A stretch of 64,000 bases of DNA from Gordonia mangrovi (GCF_024734075.1 NZ_CP102850.1:4526001-4590000), one strand, 5' to 3'. Shown: positions 1 to 7,408, counted from the first letter of the stretch. The notes: generated by a model from the letters alone, not told the origin. A program made the numbers and translations.

Positions 1-518
1 CATGCCTGGACGACGTGTGTCCCGACGACGCCCTACTGGTGGTGCCCACACCGGCCGGTGTGCCGTTCACCCAGGCGACGGCCCAGCGTTGGAGCCGCGA
101 ATCGCATCTGGTCTTCGCCTGTGGCCGCTACGAGGGCATCGACCAGCGTGTCTTTGACGACGCGGGTCGGCGGGTGCGCGTCGAAGAGGTGTCGCTGGGA
201 GATTTCGTCCTCATCGGCGGCGAGGTCGCGTCCATGGCGATGATCGAGGCCACCGTGCGACTGCTCGACGGGGTACTCGGTAATCCCCAATCGCACCAAG
301 AGGATTCGTTCTCCGACGGCTTGCTCGAAGGGCCCAGCTATACCCGCCCGGTGTCCTGGCGCGGCCTCGAGGTCCCACCGGTGCTGCTCAGCGGGGACCA
401 CGCGAAAGTGGCGGCATGGCGCCATGAACAGGCGCTCGAACGCACTCGCGAACGTCGCCCGGACCTGTTGCCCGCCGACGAGGCGAGCAGTGTCCCGCCC
501 AGCGACGAACCGCGCTGA
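1..518 (+). CDS. trmD: tRNA (guanine-N1)-methyltransferase TrmD, C-terminal part
   Basis: This is the 3' part of trmD; the start lies upstream of the window and the reading frame runs in from base 3. TrmD uses S-adenosylmethionine to methylate G37 of tRNAs next to the anticodon, which prevents +1 frameshifting. The SPOUT-class knot region is visible: FACGRYEGIDQRV, then EVSLGDFVLIGGEVA, then LLEGPSYTRP and a basic helical tail. It ends with TGA at 516-518. In mycobacteria trmD sits just upstream of rplS in the same orientation, as here, but in this window an accessory cassette separates the two. Identification is secure; only the N-terminus cannot be judged. Confidence 0.96.
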   Translation, partial: CLDDVCPDDALLVVPTPAGVPFTQATAQRWSRESHLVFACGRYEGIDQRVFDDAGRRVRVEEVSLGDFVLIGGEVASMAMIEATVRLLDGVLGNPQSHQEDSFSDGLLEGPSYTRPVSWRGLEVPPVLLSGDHAKVAAWRHEQALERTRERRPDLLPADEASSVPPSDEPR

Positions 519-583
519 GCCGATGGCGGTTCTCGGGCCGCCGATGCTGCCGATACGATCGATCACACCGGGGAGGGGGTCAC

Positions 584-916
584 GTGTCTGATCGGTGGTC
601 GGTCATGCTCGACGAACTCGACCGTCAGCGTGCCGAGCTGACCCGCGTGGGCGAGGCCGTCGCGCGGGTGACCGCGCACGCCACGAGCGCCGACAAGTTG
701 GTGTCGGTGACGGTCGACGCCCGCGGGCTGCTGGTGGATCTGAGCATCGACCCGCGTGCCATGCGGCGCTACCGAGCCGAACAGTTGTCGGCACAGATCA
801 CCACTCTCGTTGCCGAGGCCGACCAGCGGCTTCACCATCAGCGGAACCAGATCCTGTCGGCAGCCGTCCAACCATCACCGGACTATGCCGACATCCGCGA
901 GGATCATCAGAGCTGA
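584..916 (+). CDS. YbaB/EbfC-like small protein, EspL-type
   Basis: A 110-residue protein. It starts with a helix (LDELDRQRAELTRVGEAVAR), followed by a beta region (KLVSVTVDARGLLVDLSIDP) and a C-terminal helix. That is the plan of the YbaB/EbfC fold, whose actinobacterial members include EspL of the ESX-1 locus. The GTG start at 584 follows a purine-rich GGGAGGGGG. It leads a four-gene run (584-2772) with an EspC-like gene 22 bases downstream and then two overlapping genes, so a role in chaperoning or escorting a type VII secretion substrate is likely. Some YbaB proteins bind DNA instead; this cannot be separated from sequence alone. Confidence 0.7.
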   Translation: MSDRWSVMLDELDRQRAELTRVGEAVARVTAHATSADKLVSVTVDARGLLVDLSIDPRAMRRYRAEQLSAQITTLVAEADQRLHHQRNQILSAAVQPSPDYADIREDHQS

Positions 917-938
917 CACGACAGACGGGGGAGCAGTC

Positions 939-1283
939 ATGTCCAACCAAGCGGCCGCAGGGTCGGGCGGCGGTCGGTTGCAGGCCGACCTGGCGGAGCT
1001 GGCCGAGCTGTCCGAGCGGGTGGGTGCCGCCCACCTGCACATCGGCCGCCTGATGAGTGAGCTGGACTCGGCGTTGAGTGACGCGGATGCGGCGATCGGT
1101 GTCGATGAGGCAGCCCGTGCGTTCCGGTCCGGCTTCGCGTCTCAGGCCGACGCGATCCGGCGCGAGGTGCAATCGGCCGCCATTGAGCTGGACCGACATC
1201 GTGCGCTGATCCGCCGCGGCATCCGCGACCTCGACACGGCCGACCACGACGTCGCGCTGAGTCTCACGAGGGACGACCGGTGA
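939..1283 (+). CDS. EspC/WXG100-like helical protein (putative ESX substrate partner)
   Basis: A 114-residue, almost entirely helical protein. It starts with a Gly-rich tip (SNQAAAGSGGG), then a long helix (LQADLAELAELSERVGAAHL), a second helix around AARAFRSGFASQADAIRREV and a basic tail. Length and layout fit the EspC/EspJ-type secreted partners encoded next to larger type VII (ESX) substrates. No clear WXG motif is present. ATG at 939 is chosen because GGGGGAG lies about 7 bases upstream; an earlier in-frame start would overlap the preceding gene. Its stop overlaps the GTG of the next gene (GTGA at 1280-1283), implying translational coupling to the 350-residue protein. Confidence 0.6.
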   Translation: MSNQAAAGSGGGRLQADLAELAELSERVGAAHLHIGRLMSELDSALSDADAAIGVDEAARAFRSGFASQADAIRREVQSAAIELDRHRALIRRGIRDLDTADHDVALSLTRDDR

Positions 1284-2332
1284 CGGCTGCGGTCACACCG
1301 GTGCCGGTGCCGCCGGAGATCCGCGCCCTGGCCGACGAGCTCACACCCGGCCGGTGGCCGTCCGCCGATGTGGCGGCGCTGCGTGACTCCGCGGCACGCT
1401 GTCGTCGGCTGGCCGCGCAGATCAGCTCCGTAGCCGCCGAGCTGGACACGGCCCACCGGCGTAGCGTGAGCGGGGCCGGTGTGTTTCATGACGGCATCGT
1501 TGCCGGGCACCGCGCCCTCGTCGCCTCGCCGGACACCGCGCTGCCACGCACCGTGGCCCGTCTGGAGTCCGCCGCCGACGCTCTCGATCGGTATGCGACC
1601 GCCGCGGTCACCACTCACAACGACATGGCCGTGATCGCGTCGGTAGCCGATCGCGAACGACTGCGCGGTGACCTCCTGTCGTCGCTCGGTGACGAGTCCT
1701 CCGCCCGGGTGATGGCCGCCGGAGCGGGACGCATGGCGCTCACCGCAGCCGGTGACGACTACACCGAGCAGGCGGCCGATGCCGGCCGGCACGACGGGGC
1801 ACATCCGCCCGCGGCGACCAGCGGCATGATGCCCTTCTCCGCGTTGGGCCCGATCGCGGCCGGTGCCGGTGTGCTCGCCGGGACGCACGCGGCCACCGGC
1901 GTCGCCGAGTCCGCGGACATCAGCGCAACCGATACCGAATGGCTGCAGCGACGCGCGGCCGCGCTGCAGTCCGCGTTGCCCGCCTCGGTGACCGGATCGG
2001 TGCGGCTGGCCGTCGGCGTCGGCCGTGGACCCGACGGCTCACGCACGCTCGTGGTCGGCACCGACGAGTGTTACCCGTATGAGCGCGACGGTGTCGGGAT
2101 CGCCGCAGGCGAGACCCTCGTCGGTGACGGTCAGGCCGCCGAGCTCGCCATCGTCGAGCACATGGCCCGCCACGGCATCCGTCCGCAAGCGATCGCCGCC
2201 GCGACCCCGATGGACGCCGACACCGTCGCGTCCATCGCCGATTCCGACACACAGTTGTTCGCGCCCAGCGCGCACGGCTACGACGACGTCGGGTCGGAGT
2301 TCGCCGACGATCCGCAGGTGGATCAGGCATGA
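1280..2332 (+). CDS. Putative ESX-secreted protein with a degenerate deaminase-like C-terminal domain
   Basis: A 350-residue protein. Residues 1-175 are helical, like the N-terminal halves of type VII secreted toxins. A hydrophobic Gly/Ala stretch lies at about 183-205 (MPFSALGPIAAGAGVLAG). Residues 225-350 hold a compact alpha/beta domain with VRLAVGVGRGPDGSRTLVVG, GDGQAAELAIVEHM (282-295) and AAATPMDAD. The spacing recalls the nucleic-acid deaminase toxin fold, where GHAE and PCxxC bind zinc. Here the histidine is absent (GQAAE) and both cysteines are missing (PMDAD at 310-314), so catalysis is unlikely. It overlaps the genes on both sides by four bases. The deaminase link is my pattern-based inference; the ESX context is better supported. 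Confidence 0.5.
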   Translation: MTAAVTPVPVPPEIRALADELTPGRWPSADVAALRDSAARCRRLAAQISSVAAELDTAHRRSVSGAGVFHDGIVAGHRALVASPDTALPRTVARLESAADALDRYATAAVTTHNDMAVIASVADRERLRGDLLSSLGDESSARVMAAGAGRMALTAAGDDYTEQAADAGRHDGAHPPAATSGMMPFSALGPIAAGAGVLAGTHAATGVAESADISATDTEWLQRRAAALQSALPASVTGSVRLAVGVGRGPDGSRTLVVGTDECYPYERDGVGIAAGETLVGDGQAAELAIVEHMARHGIRPQAIAAATPMDADTVASIADSDTQLFAPSAHGYDDVGSEFADDPQVDQA

Positions 2333-2772
2333 GCCATCGCATCGACCGCGTGGATGCGGAGCTCGCCGATCTGGTGGAGCGGGTGGGCGACGACGATCTG
2401 ACCCCATGTCTGTACTTCCTCGCCATCACAGTGATGTCGGCAGTCGACGCGGGCGACGACACCGAGGTGACGGCGGCGCTCACCGAGCTGCGGGAACGCG
2501 GGTCCGTGGCGCCGAGTGCTCGACTTCAGGTCAACAGTCTGCTGTCGCAGTACGAGCAACGCGCGTTCGCCGCGCGCCGGCGCGGTGATCACGCCGCCCG
2601 GGAGCGCGCGTTCTTCCAGGCCCGGGCGATCAACTGCGTCGCGCACGTGATCGGGGCAGATCGTGGCGGGCGGCCCGCGCGAGACCGGCTGCGCGATGCC
2701 GCCTACGAGGGGGCTGTCGCGTGCCGTGGCCCCGTCGCGGTGCGCAGCGTGCTCACCCGTTACGCCGGCTGA
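2329..2772 (+). CDS. Hypothetical helical protein, last gene of the ESX-like cassette
   Basis: A 147-residue, mainly helical cytosolic protein with no signal peptide or membrane segment. It has an acidic first third (VDAELADLVERVGDDDL) and a basic second half (QRAFAARRRGDHAARERAFFQARA). I recognise no family. ATG at 2329 overlaps the TGA of the preceding gene as ATGA, so the two are translationally coupled. The position directly after a candidate secreted effector is where an immunity protein or dedicated chaperone is usually encoded. That is context only, and because the upstream C-terminal domain looks inactive an immunity role is uncertain. Confidence 0.6.
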   Translation: MSHRIDRVDAELADLVERVGDDDLTPCLYFLAITVMSAVDAGDDTEVTAALTELRERGSVAPSARLQVNSLLSQYEQRAFAARRRGDHAARERAFFQARAINCVAHVIGADRGGRPARDRLRDAAYEGAVACRGPVAVRSVLTRYAG

Positions 2773-2782
2773 GTTACGCCAC

Positions 2783-2788
2783 TAACCT
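2783..2788 (+). promoter_or_regulatory. -10 hexamer of a probable leaderless transcript
   Basis: TAACCT matches the actinobacterial TANNNT -10 consensus. Exactly six bases separate it from the GTG at 2795, so transcription should begin at or next to the start codon. No Shine-Dalgarno sequence is present. Confidence 0.5.
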
Positions 2789-2794
2789 GGGCTT

Positions 2795-3784
2795 GTGCAC
2801 GATTGGCTCACCCGAGGGGCCTCGGACTGGTTGAACCACGACATCATCGATCGTGGGCGGTTGCCCCTGCTGGTGTTCTTTCTCGGGTTGATCGTCGGGT
2901 TCGTGGGGATCCGGATCAGTGTGCGCCTGATCCGCGCCGACGTGCGGTGGTGGTTCTCGAACGTCACCGCAGGTGACACCCACATCCATCACATGGTGTT
3001 CGGTGTGGTGCTCACGTTGCTGTCGGGGCTCGGATTGATCGCGTTCGCGGTGAGCGGCGAACAGCCGGTCATGACGGTGCTGGCGGGGTTGTTCGGTGTG
3101 GGCGCGGCACTCATCCTCGACGAGTTCGCGCTCATCTTCTATCTGCGCGACGTGTACTGGTCCCACGAGGGACGGACGTCGGTCGACGCGGTCTTCATCG
3201 CGCTGGCGGCGACCGGCATGATCCTGCTCGGTTTCCGGCCGCTGGACCTCTACTTCGACGCGCTCGATGGCCTTCGCGTGGGCCGCACCGCGGTCGTCGA
3301 CGTGGCGGCCGCTGTGCTGAATCTGGGTCTGGCTGCGCTCGTCGTGCTCAAGGGGAAGGTGTGGACCGGGGTCATCGGCGTGTTCGCGTGGCCGCTGCTG
3401 ATCGTCGGGGTGGTGCGGTTGGCCCGACCGACCTCACCGTGGGCGCGGTGGCGGTACCTGTCCCGGCCGCGCAAACTCGAACGGGCGATCGCCCGGGAGC
3501 GGACCCTGCGCCGGCCGTTCGTCCGGGCGAAGATCCTGGTGCAGGATCTCATCGCCGGTCGGCCCGACGTGTTGCCGCATGTGCGCGCGGCCACCGAGGA
3601 CCGGCTGAACCAGATGGTGCATCCGGCACCCCCGCCACCGGCGATTTCACCTCACCGGGGTCTCTCTGGCACAATAGTCGGGTTGCCTGGCGACGATGTC
3701 CCGGCTCGGAGCGAACCTCCGGACGGACCCGGCCCGGGCGCACCCAACGACTCGGAGCACGAACCGGTCGAACCTCACAGATGA
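2795..3784 (+). CDS. Polytopic membrane protein of unknown function
   Basis: A 329-residue protein with about six to seven hydrophobic segments, the first at about 23-44 (LPLLVFFLGLIVGFVG) and more at 66-88, 92-112, 130-148 and 170-210. A histidine cluster, DTHIHHM at 61-67, abuts the second segment and could face the membrane surface or bind metal. After about residue 275 the chain becomes Pro/Gly-rich and acidic, and the coding region runs over the predicted rplS promoter (CACAAT at 3670-3675). The tail may therefore be poorly constrained. GTG at 2795 has a TAACCT hexamer six bases upstream. I know no function for this family. Confidence 0.75.
   Translation: MHDWLTRGASDWLNHDIIDRGRLPLLVFFLGLIVGFVGIRISVRLIRADVRWWFSNVTAGDTHIHHMVFGVVLTLLSGLGLIAFAVSGEQPVMTVLAGLFGVGAALILDEFALIFYLRDVYWSHEGRTSVDAVFIALAATGMILLGFRPLDLYFDALDGLRVGRTAVVDVAAAVLNLGLAALVVLKGKVWTGVIGVFAWPLLIVGVVRLARPTSPWARWRYLSRPRKLERAIARERTLRRPFVRAKILVQDLIAGRPDVLPHVRAATEDRLNQMVHPAPPPPAISPHRGLSGTIVGLPGDDVPARSEPPDGPGPGAPNDSEHEPVEPHR
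3646..3675 (+). promoter_or_regulatory. Candidate rplS promoter
   Basis: TTCACC (3646-3651) and CACAAT (3670-3675) are separated by 18 bases and would give a leader of roughly 185 bases before rplS. CACAAT or GACAAT hexamers serve as apparent -10 elements elsewhere in this window. The promoter lies inside the coding end of the upstream membrane protein gene. Confidence 0.35.
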
Positions 3785-3863
3785 TCCCCGACGTCTCGGG
3801 AGTTCATGTGCGGGGCCGCCAGGTTCCTCTGTTCAGCGCACACGCCAGATTGGACCAACCACG

Positions 3864-4205
3864 ATGAACACCCTCGACTTCCTCGACAAGCAGTCGCTTC
3901 GCGACGACATCCCCGAATTCGCACCCGGCGATACCCTCGACGTCCACGTCAAGGTCATCGAGGGCACCAAGGAGCGTGTCCAGGTGTTCAAGGGCGTCGT
4001 GATCCGCCGCCAGGGTGGCGGAATCCGCGAGACGTTCACCGTGCGCAAGGTGTCCTTCGGCGTCGGCGTTGAGCGCACCTTCCCGGTGCACAGCCCCAAC
4101 CTCGCCAAGATCGACGTGGTCACCCGCGGTGACGTGCGTCGCGCGAAGCTGTACTACCTGCGCGATCTGCGCGGCAAGGCAGCCAAGATCAAGGAAAAGC
4201 GCTGA
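3864..4205 (+). CDS. rplS: 50S ribosomal protein L19
   Basis: A 113-residue protein of normal L19 length. It begins MNTLDFLDKQSLRDDIPEF and carries the family pattern FKGVVIRRQGGGIRETFTVR, SFGVGVERTFPVHSP and a basic end with KLYYLRDLRGKAAKIKEKR. L19 sits at the 30S-50S interface of the ribosome. ATG at 3864 is chosen because the alignment-typical N-terminus begins there, although no strong Shine-Dalgarno is visible. The next gene, lepB, starts 18 bases after the stop with its own leaderless-type promoter. The rplS-lepB-rnhB order matches Rv2904c-Rv2902c. Confidence 0.97.
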   Translation: MNTLDFLDKQSLRDDIPEFAPGDTLDVHVKVIEGTKERVQVFKGVVIRRQGGGIRETFTVRKVSFGVGVERTFPVHSPNLAKIDVVTRGDVRRAKLYYLRDLRGKAAKIKEKR

Positions 4206-4211
4206 CGCGTC

Positions 4212-4217
4212 TACCCT
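4212..4217 (+). promoter_or_regulatory. -10 hexamer for leaderless lepB transcript
   Basis: TACCCT lies six bases before the lepB GTG at 4224, in the short rplS-lepB gap. It would allow lepB to be transcribed separately from rplS. Confidence 0.5.
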
Positions 4218-4223
4218 GACGAC

Positions 4224-5108
4224 GTGGCCGACTCTCACTCCACCGGTAACGAATCCGATCCCGGCGGGCAGCGGTCGTCTGCCGATCGGTCCTCGCACCC
4301 CGAGGACTACGGCTGGGATGGCGACGGTCAGCACCCGGACGAGCGCCCCTGGCGCAGCAAGAAGGACGAGCCGGAGAAGCGTGGCTCGCTTCTGCGGGAA
4401 GCCGTCATCATCATCGGCTGTGTTCTGCTGCTCACCTGGTTGCTGCAGACCTTCGTCGGCCGGCAGTACGTGATTCCGTCCGAATCGATGGAACCGACGT
4501 TGCATGGTTGTACGGGATGCACCAACGACCGGATCGTCATCGACAAGCTGTCGTATCGCTTCGGCGAGCCGGAACCCGGTGACGTGGTGGTGTTCAAGGC
4601 TCCGACCGAATCATGGGATGGGGCCTGGCTGTCACCGCGCTCGGATAATCCGGTGGTGCACAAGATCCAGGACGGTCTGTCATGGTTCGGGTTCGCCCCG
4701 CCGGACGAGAACAATCTCGTCAAGCGGGTGATCGCCACCGGCGGCCAGACCGTCGAGTGTCGCAATGCCGACAATGTGGGTGTCACCGTCGACGGCCAGC
4801 CGCTCGACGAGCCGTATGTGGACAAGCAGTTGCAGGCCCAGGACGTGGCCGCGGGCAACGAGTTCGCAGCGAATCCGGACGGTCAGCCCAACGCCTGCTA
4901 CGGCCCCGACTTCGGCCCGATCGAGGTTCCGGAGGGCAACGTGTGGGTGATGGGCGACAACCGGGCAAATTCCGCGGACTCCCGGTTCCACATGGAGGAC
5001 GAGTACCGGGGCACCGTTCCGGTCGACGACATCCGTGGCAAGGTGCAATTCATCATCTATCCCTTCTCGAGGATCGGTGGTGTGTCCTCGGACAACCCGC
5101 AGTCATGA
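4224..5108 (+). CDS. lepB: Signal peptidase I
   Basis: A 294-residue type I signal peptidase that cleaves signal peptides from exported proteins on the outer face of the plasma membrane. A charged cytosolic N-terminus (1-57) precedes one membrane anchor at about 60-78 (AVIIIGCVLLLTWLLQTFV). The catalytic serine is S88 in SESMEPT and the general-base lysine is K168 in NLVKRVIATGG. Box E is GDNRANSADSR at 244-254. A Cys pair, CTGCT at 96-100, follows the active-site serine and may form a disulfide. GTG at 4224 fits a leaderless start. This is the single lepB typical of the group (Rv2903c position). Confidence 0.95.
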   Translation: MADSHSTGNESDPGGQRSSADRSSHPEDYGWDGDGQHPDERPWRSKKDEPEKRGSLLREAVIIIGCVLLLTWLLQTFVGRQYVIPSESMEPTLHGCTGCTNDRIVIDKLSYRFGEPEPGDVVVFKAPTESWDGAWLSPRSDNPVVHKIQDGLSWFGFAPPDENNLVKRVIATGGQTVECRNADNVGVTVDGQPLDEPYVDKQLQAQDVAAGNEFAANPDGQPNACYGPDFGPIEVPEGNVWVMGDNRANSADSRFHMEDEYRGTVPVDDIRGKVQFIIYPFSRIGGVSSDNPQS

Positions 5109-5138
5109 GAGCGCAGTTGTGATGTGGGAGCCTGACCG

Positions 5139-5831
5139 ATGAGCCGGTGGCCGCCGAGATTCCCGATCCGACGGGCAGCGAGCCTGCGCACCTACGAGTT
5201 CGCCTTGCATCGCAACGGGCTCGGCCCGGTGGCCGGTGTCGACGAGGCCGGCCGAGGTGCGTGTGCGGGGCCGCTGGTGGTTGCCGCCTGCGTCCTCAAG
5301 CCCACCCAGCTGACGTCGTTGGCCGACCTCGACGACTCCAAGCGGCTGAGCGAGGCCACCCGCGAGCAGCTCTACAAGGCGGTCACGAAGTACGCGCTGA
5401 GTTGGCATGCGGTGGTGATCCCGGCCGAGGAGATCGACCGGATCGGCATCCATGTCGCCAACATCGAGGGGATGCGCCGGGCGATCGCCGGACTCGACGT
5501 GACGCCCGGCTACGTCCTCTCCGACGGTTTCGTGGTGCCGGGGCTGACCGTTCCGTCGCTGCCGGTGATCGGCGGTGACGGCGCCGCGGCGTGTATCGCC
5601 GCCGCCAGCATCATCGCGAAGGTGACCCGCGACCGGCTGATGGTGGCGATGGATCAGGACCTGCCCGGCTACGATTTCGCCGTTCACAAGGGCTACAGCA
5701 CGTCGCATCACATGGCGTGCCTGGACCGCCACGGACCGTCGCCACAACACCGAATGTCCTACCGAAATGTCGCCTCTCGCGCGACCTCCGACCCCGACCC
5801 GACCACGATAGGCTTGACGAATGAGTGCTGA
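5139..5831 (+). CDS. rnhB: Ribonuclease HII
   Basis: A 230-residue RNase HII, which removes RNA, including single ribonucleotides, from RNA-DNA hybrids. The signature GVDEAGRGACAGPL gives catalytic D35 and E36. Further conserved blocks are DSKRLSEATRE, LSDGF and GDGAAACIAAASIIAKVTRD. ATG at 5139 has GTGGGAG about 8 bases upstream. The gene starts 30 bases after lepB and its 3' end overlaps the start of the following DUF2469 gene by 11 bases, with that gene's promoter inside the rnhB coding sequence. Confidence 0.95.
   Translation: MSRWPPRFPIRRAASLRTYEFALHRNGLGPVAGVDEAGRGACAGPLVVAACVLKPTQLTSLADLDDSKRLSEATREQLYKAVTKYALSWHAVVIPAEEIDRIGIHVANIEGMRRAIAGLDVTPGYVLSDGFVVPGLTVPSLPVIGGDGAAACIAAASIIAKVTRDRLMVAMDQDLPGYDFAVHKGYSTSHHMACLDRHGPSPQHRMSYRNVASRATSDPDPTTIGLTNEC
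5809..5814 (+). promoter_or_regulatory. -10 hexamer for leaderless DUF2469 transcript
   Basis: TAGGCT lies within the end of rnhB, six bases before the ATG at 5821. It is another member of the short-spacer promoter series. Confidence 0.45.
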
Positions 5832-6132
5832 GGATCTCGAGAAGTACGAAACCGAGATGGAACTCTCCTTGTATCGGGAGTACAAGGACATCGTCGGACA
5901 GTTCACCTACGTGGTCGAGACCGAGCGGCGCTTTTACCTCGCCAACTCCGTGGACATGGTGCCGCGCAACACCGAAGGCGAGATCTACTTCGAACTCCGC
6001 ATGTCCGACGCCTGGGTCTGGGACATGTACCGCCCCGCCCGCTTCGTCAAGCAGGTCCGCGTCATCACCTTCAAGGACGTCAACATCGAGGAACTCGAGA
6101 AGCCCGAACTCCGCCTCCCCGACGAACCGTGA
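5821..6132 (+). CDS. DUF2469 family protein (Rv2901c-like)
   Basis: A 103-residue, acidic soluble protein beginning MSAEDLEKYETEMELSLYRE and containing FTYVVETERRFYLANSVD and SDAWVWDMYRPARFVKQVRV. It matches what I know of the very conserved actinobacterial DUF2469 family, which always follows rnhB (Rv2901c in M. tuberculosis). Its biochemical function is not established. The protein has neither a signal peptide nor membrane segments. The gene begins inside rnhB and has a TAGGCT hexamer six bases before the ATG. A hairpin at 6146-6184 follows the stop and may end this transcript. Confidence 0.9.
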   Translation: MSAEDLEKYETEMELSLYREYKDIVGQFTYVVETERRFYLANSVDMVPRNTEGEIYFELRMSDAWVWDMYRPARFVKQVRVITFKDVNIEELEKPELRLPDEP

Positions 6133-6145
6133 CCTTTCGTGCCGC

Positions 6146-6184
6146 GTGAGTAGAACGTTCCGATTTCCGGCACGTTCACCTCAC
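6146..6184. repeat. Hairpin element, copy 1 (start of duplicated unit)
   Basis: A dyad: GTGAG, two bases, GAACGTTCCG, a five-base loop ATTTC, CGGCACGTTC, two bases, CTCAC. Both outer and inner arms pair, with one inner mismatch. It sits between the DUF2469 stop and the stop of the minus-strand lipoprotein gene, where a bidirectional terminator is expected, but has no T-run. A diverged second copy is at 7409-7447. Confidence 0.6.
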
Positions 6185-6194
6185 TCGGGTCGGG

Positions 6195-6824
6195 TCACTC
6201 CGGGATCTTGTCGATTGTTGCCTCGGTGAGGTCGATTGCGCGCTGGCAGATTTCGGCGAGTGGGGGATTGGGGAGCCCGGCATAACCCACCCCGCTGACG
6301 ACCCCGGAATCGAGGGACTGCACGTACGTGAAACATTGCCCAGAGTTCAGTGAGGCAACTCCCACGCTACGCGACTCGAGGTTCTGGCTCTCTAGCCAAT
6401 TGAATGTCGGGTTCAAGTTCTTATAGTCGGCAAGGCTGTCATAGTCTGCCACCATTTGGTAGGCAGACCATGACCACTCCTCGGGGTCTATGTATCGCCA
6501 TTCGCACCCCCTCAACGTTTGCCCGTCGACTTTGGCAGCGTCCTTCACAGAGCCAGGGTCTAAGCCTAGTTCCGCGGCCGTACTCTCATCCATTGCCGTG
6601 CACGGTTCATACGGCGAGCCATCGTTTGAGGAGTTCCATCGCTTCGCCATTTTGTTCACGAACGGGAGGGGGAGACCATGTGAGTCCGTCTGTCGAACGT
6701 ATGACTCAGTGGGTCTAGTCGAATCCATTTGGGCAGATTCAGGTGTCAGATCTCCCGGTTGTGAGCAGCTGGCGGAGAATGCGGCAAGTGCAACTAGCGC
6801 TGCAAACAGTCCACGATTTCCCAT
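6195..6824 (-). CDS. DUF3558-type lipoprotein, module copy 1
   Basis: A 209-residue predicted lipoprotein. A short basic start and hydrophobic helix (GLFAALVALAAF) lead to Cys20 in a loose lipobox, SASC. The body contains QTDSHGLPLPFVNKMAKRWN, then EPCTAM, LRGCEWRY, GQCFTYVQ and a C-terminal AEICQRAIDLTEATIDKIP. Four Cys beyond the lipid-anchor Cys suggest two disulfides in the envelope. This is the DUF3558 pattern common in mycolic-acid bacteria; no activity is known. ATG at 6824 is preferred over an upstream TTG that overlaps the previous gene. It lies downstream of the 140-residue gene (6835-7257) in one operon. A same-length paralogue is at 7458-8087. Base composition is less GC-rich than the flanks. 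Confidence 0.8.
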   Translation of the reverse strand: MGNRGLFAALVALAAFSASCSQPGDLTPESAQMDSTRPTESYVRQTDSHGLPLPFVNKMAKRWNSSNDGSPYEPCTAMDESTAAELGLDPGSVKDAAKVDGQTLRGCEWRYIDPEEWSWSAYQMVADYDSLADYKNLNPTFNWLESQNLESRSVGVASLNSGQCFTYVQSLDSGVVSGVGYAGLPNPPLAEICQRAIDLTEATIDKIPE

Positions 6825-6834
6825 TCGCGACGAT

Positions 6835-7257
6835 CTACTTCTTCTCTGCAAAGTTGGCCGCTGACGAGCGGTCCTGTGATTCCAGGGTTTCTGCTGCTTC
6901 TGCGCACTTCCGTGCGAGTTCCATCAGTTCGCTAATTTGCCGGTCTATCGCGCCAGCCCATCCGGCGTCACTGGCGATACTCGATCTGAGGCGGTCCCTC
7001 AGGAACCCGCCTTCCTCGCAGTCTCGCCCGAAGTAGTTTGCCGCCGCGATCTGCGACGCGGTGTTGAGGCAATCGCGAAGCTTGTCCGCCGCCACCTCCG
7101 CCGCCTTCGCCCTTGCTTCCCACATCCCCTTCTCGGAGAGCACGACGATCCCATCAACCGGCTGCCCCCAGTCGCGCTGATCCGGCGCAGGCTTGATCTC
7201 GGGCATCGCGACACAGGGTTCCAGGACATAGTCGGACGCCTTCTGTCCGCCGCTCAC
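6835..7257 (-). CDS. Small helical protein of unknown function, module copy 1 (intact)
   Basis: A 140-residue soluble, mostly helical protein. GTG at 7257 is chosen because GGGGAGGAAACC lies directly upstream. The N-terminal part reads SGGQKASDYVLEPCVAMPE and continues with PAPDQRDWGQPVDGI. Two long helices follow (MWEARAKAAEVAADKLRDCL and RQISELMELARKCAEAAETL), with four Cys in all. No signal peptide is present. The size and helical-pair layout recall EspC/WXG-like partners of type VII secretion, but I see no clear motif. Its stop lies 10 bases before the lipoprotein start, so both are probably co-transcribed. The 5' half is nearly identical to the frameshifted copy at 8102-8523. Confidence 0.65.
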   Translation of the reverse strand: MSGGQKASDYVLEPCVAMPEIKPAPDQRDWGQPVDGIVVLSEKGMWEARAKAAEVAADKLRDCLNTASQIAAANYFGRDCEEGGFLRDRLRSSIASDAGWAGAIDRQISELMELARKCAEAAETLESQDRSSAANFAEKK

Positions 7258-7408
7258 GGTTTCCTCCCCACGTTGGTTTGGACGCACAGACCCCCGATGT
7301 GGTTCCAAGCGTCAACGCTTGCGAGCGGTGTGGCGTGATCCGCTCGAAGTGTCTGTAGCATAGCGGTCCAGATCCGGTGGCACGGATGTCCGTGGGTCGA
7401 GTCGGGGA
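7084..7408. repeat. Long near-identical direct repeat, copy A
   Basis: About 325 bases covering the first 58 codons of the small helical gene and its whole upstream region. The match is 8351-8674, with only a handful of substitutions and one missing base. The repeats are offset by 1266-1267 bases and mark the ends of a tandem duplication whose middle has diverged. Confidence 0.85.
7306..7321. promoter_or_regulatory. Perfect inverted repeat in upstream region, copy A
   Basis: CAAGCGT, two bases, ACGCTTG. It lies about 50 bases upstream of the GTG at 7257 on the minus strand and is conserved in the second copy (8572-8587). It is a candidate operator for the module. Confidence 0.4.

Noticed and set aside
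6490..7338. Plus-strand open frames in the lipoprotein module
   Set aside because: The minus-strand frames have ribosome sites and a family match (DUF3558); the plus frames cross gene limits and have no such support.
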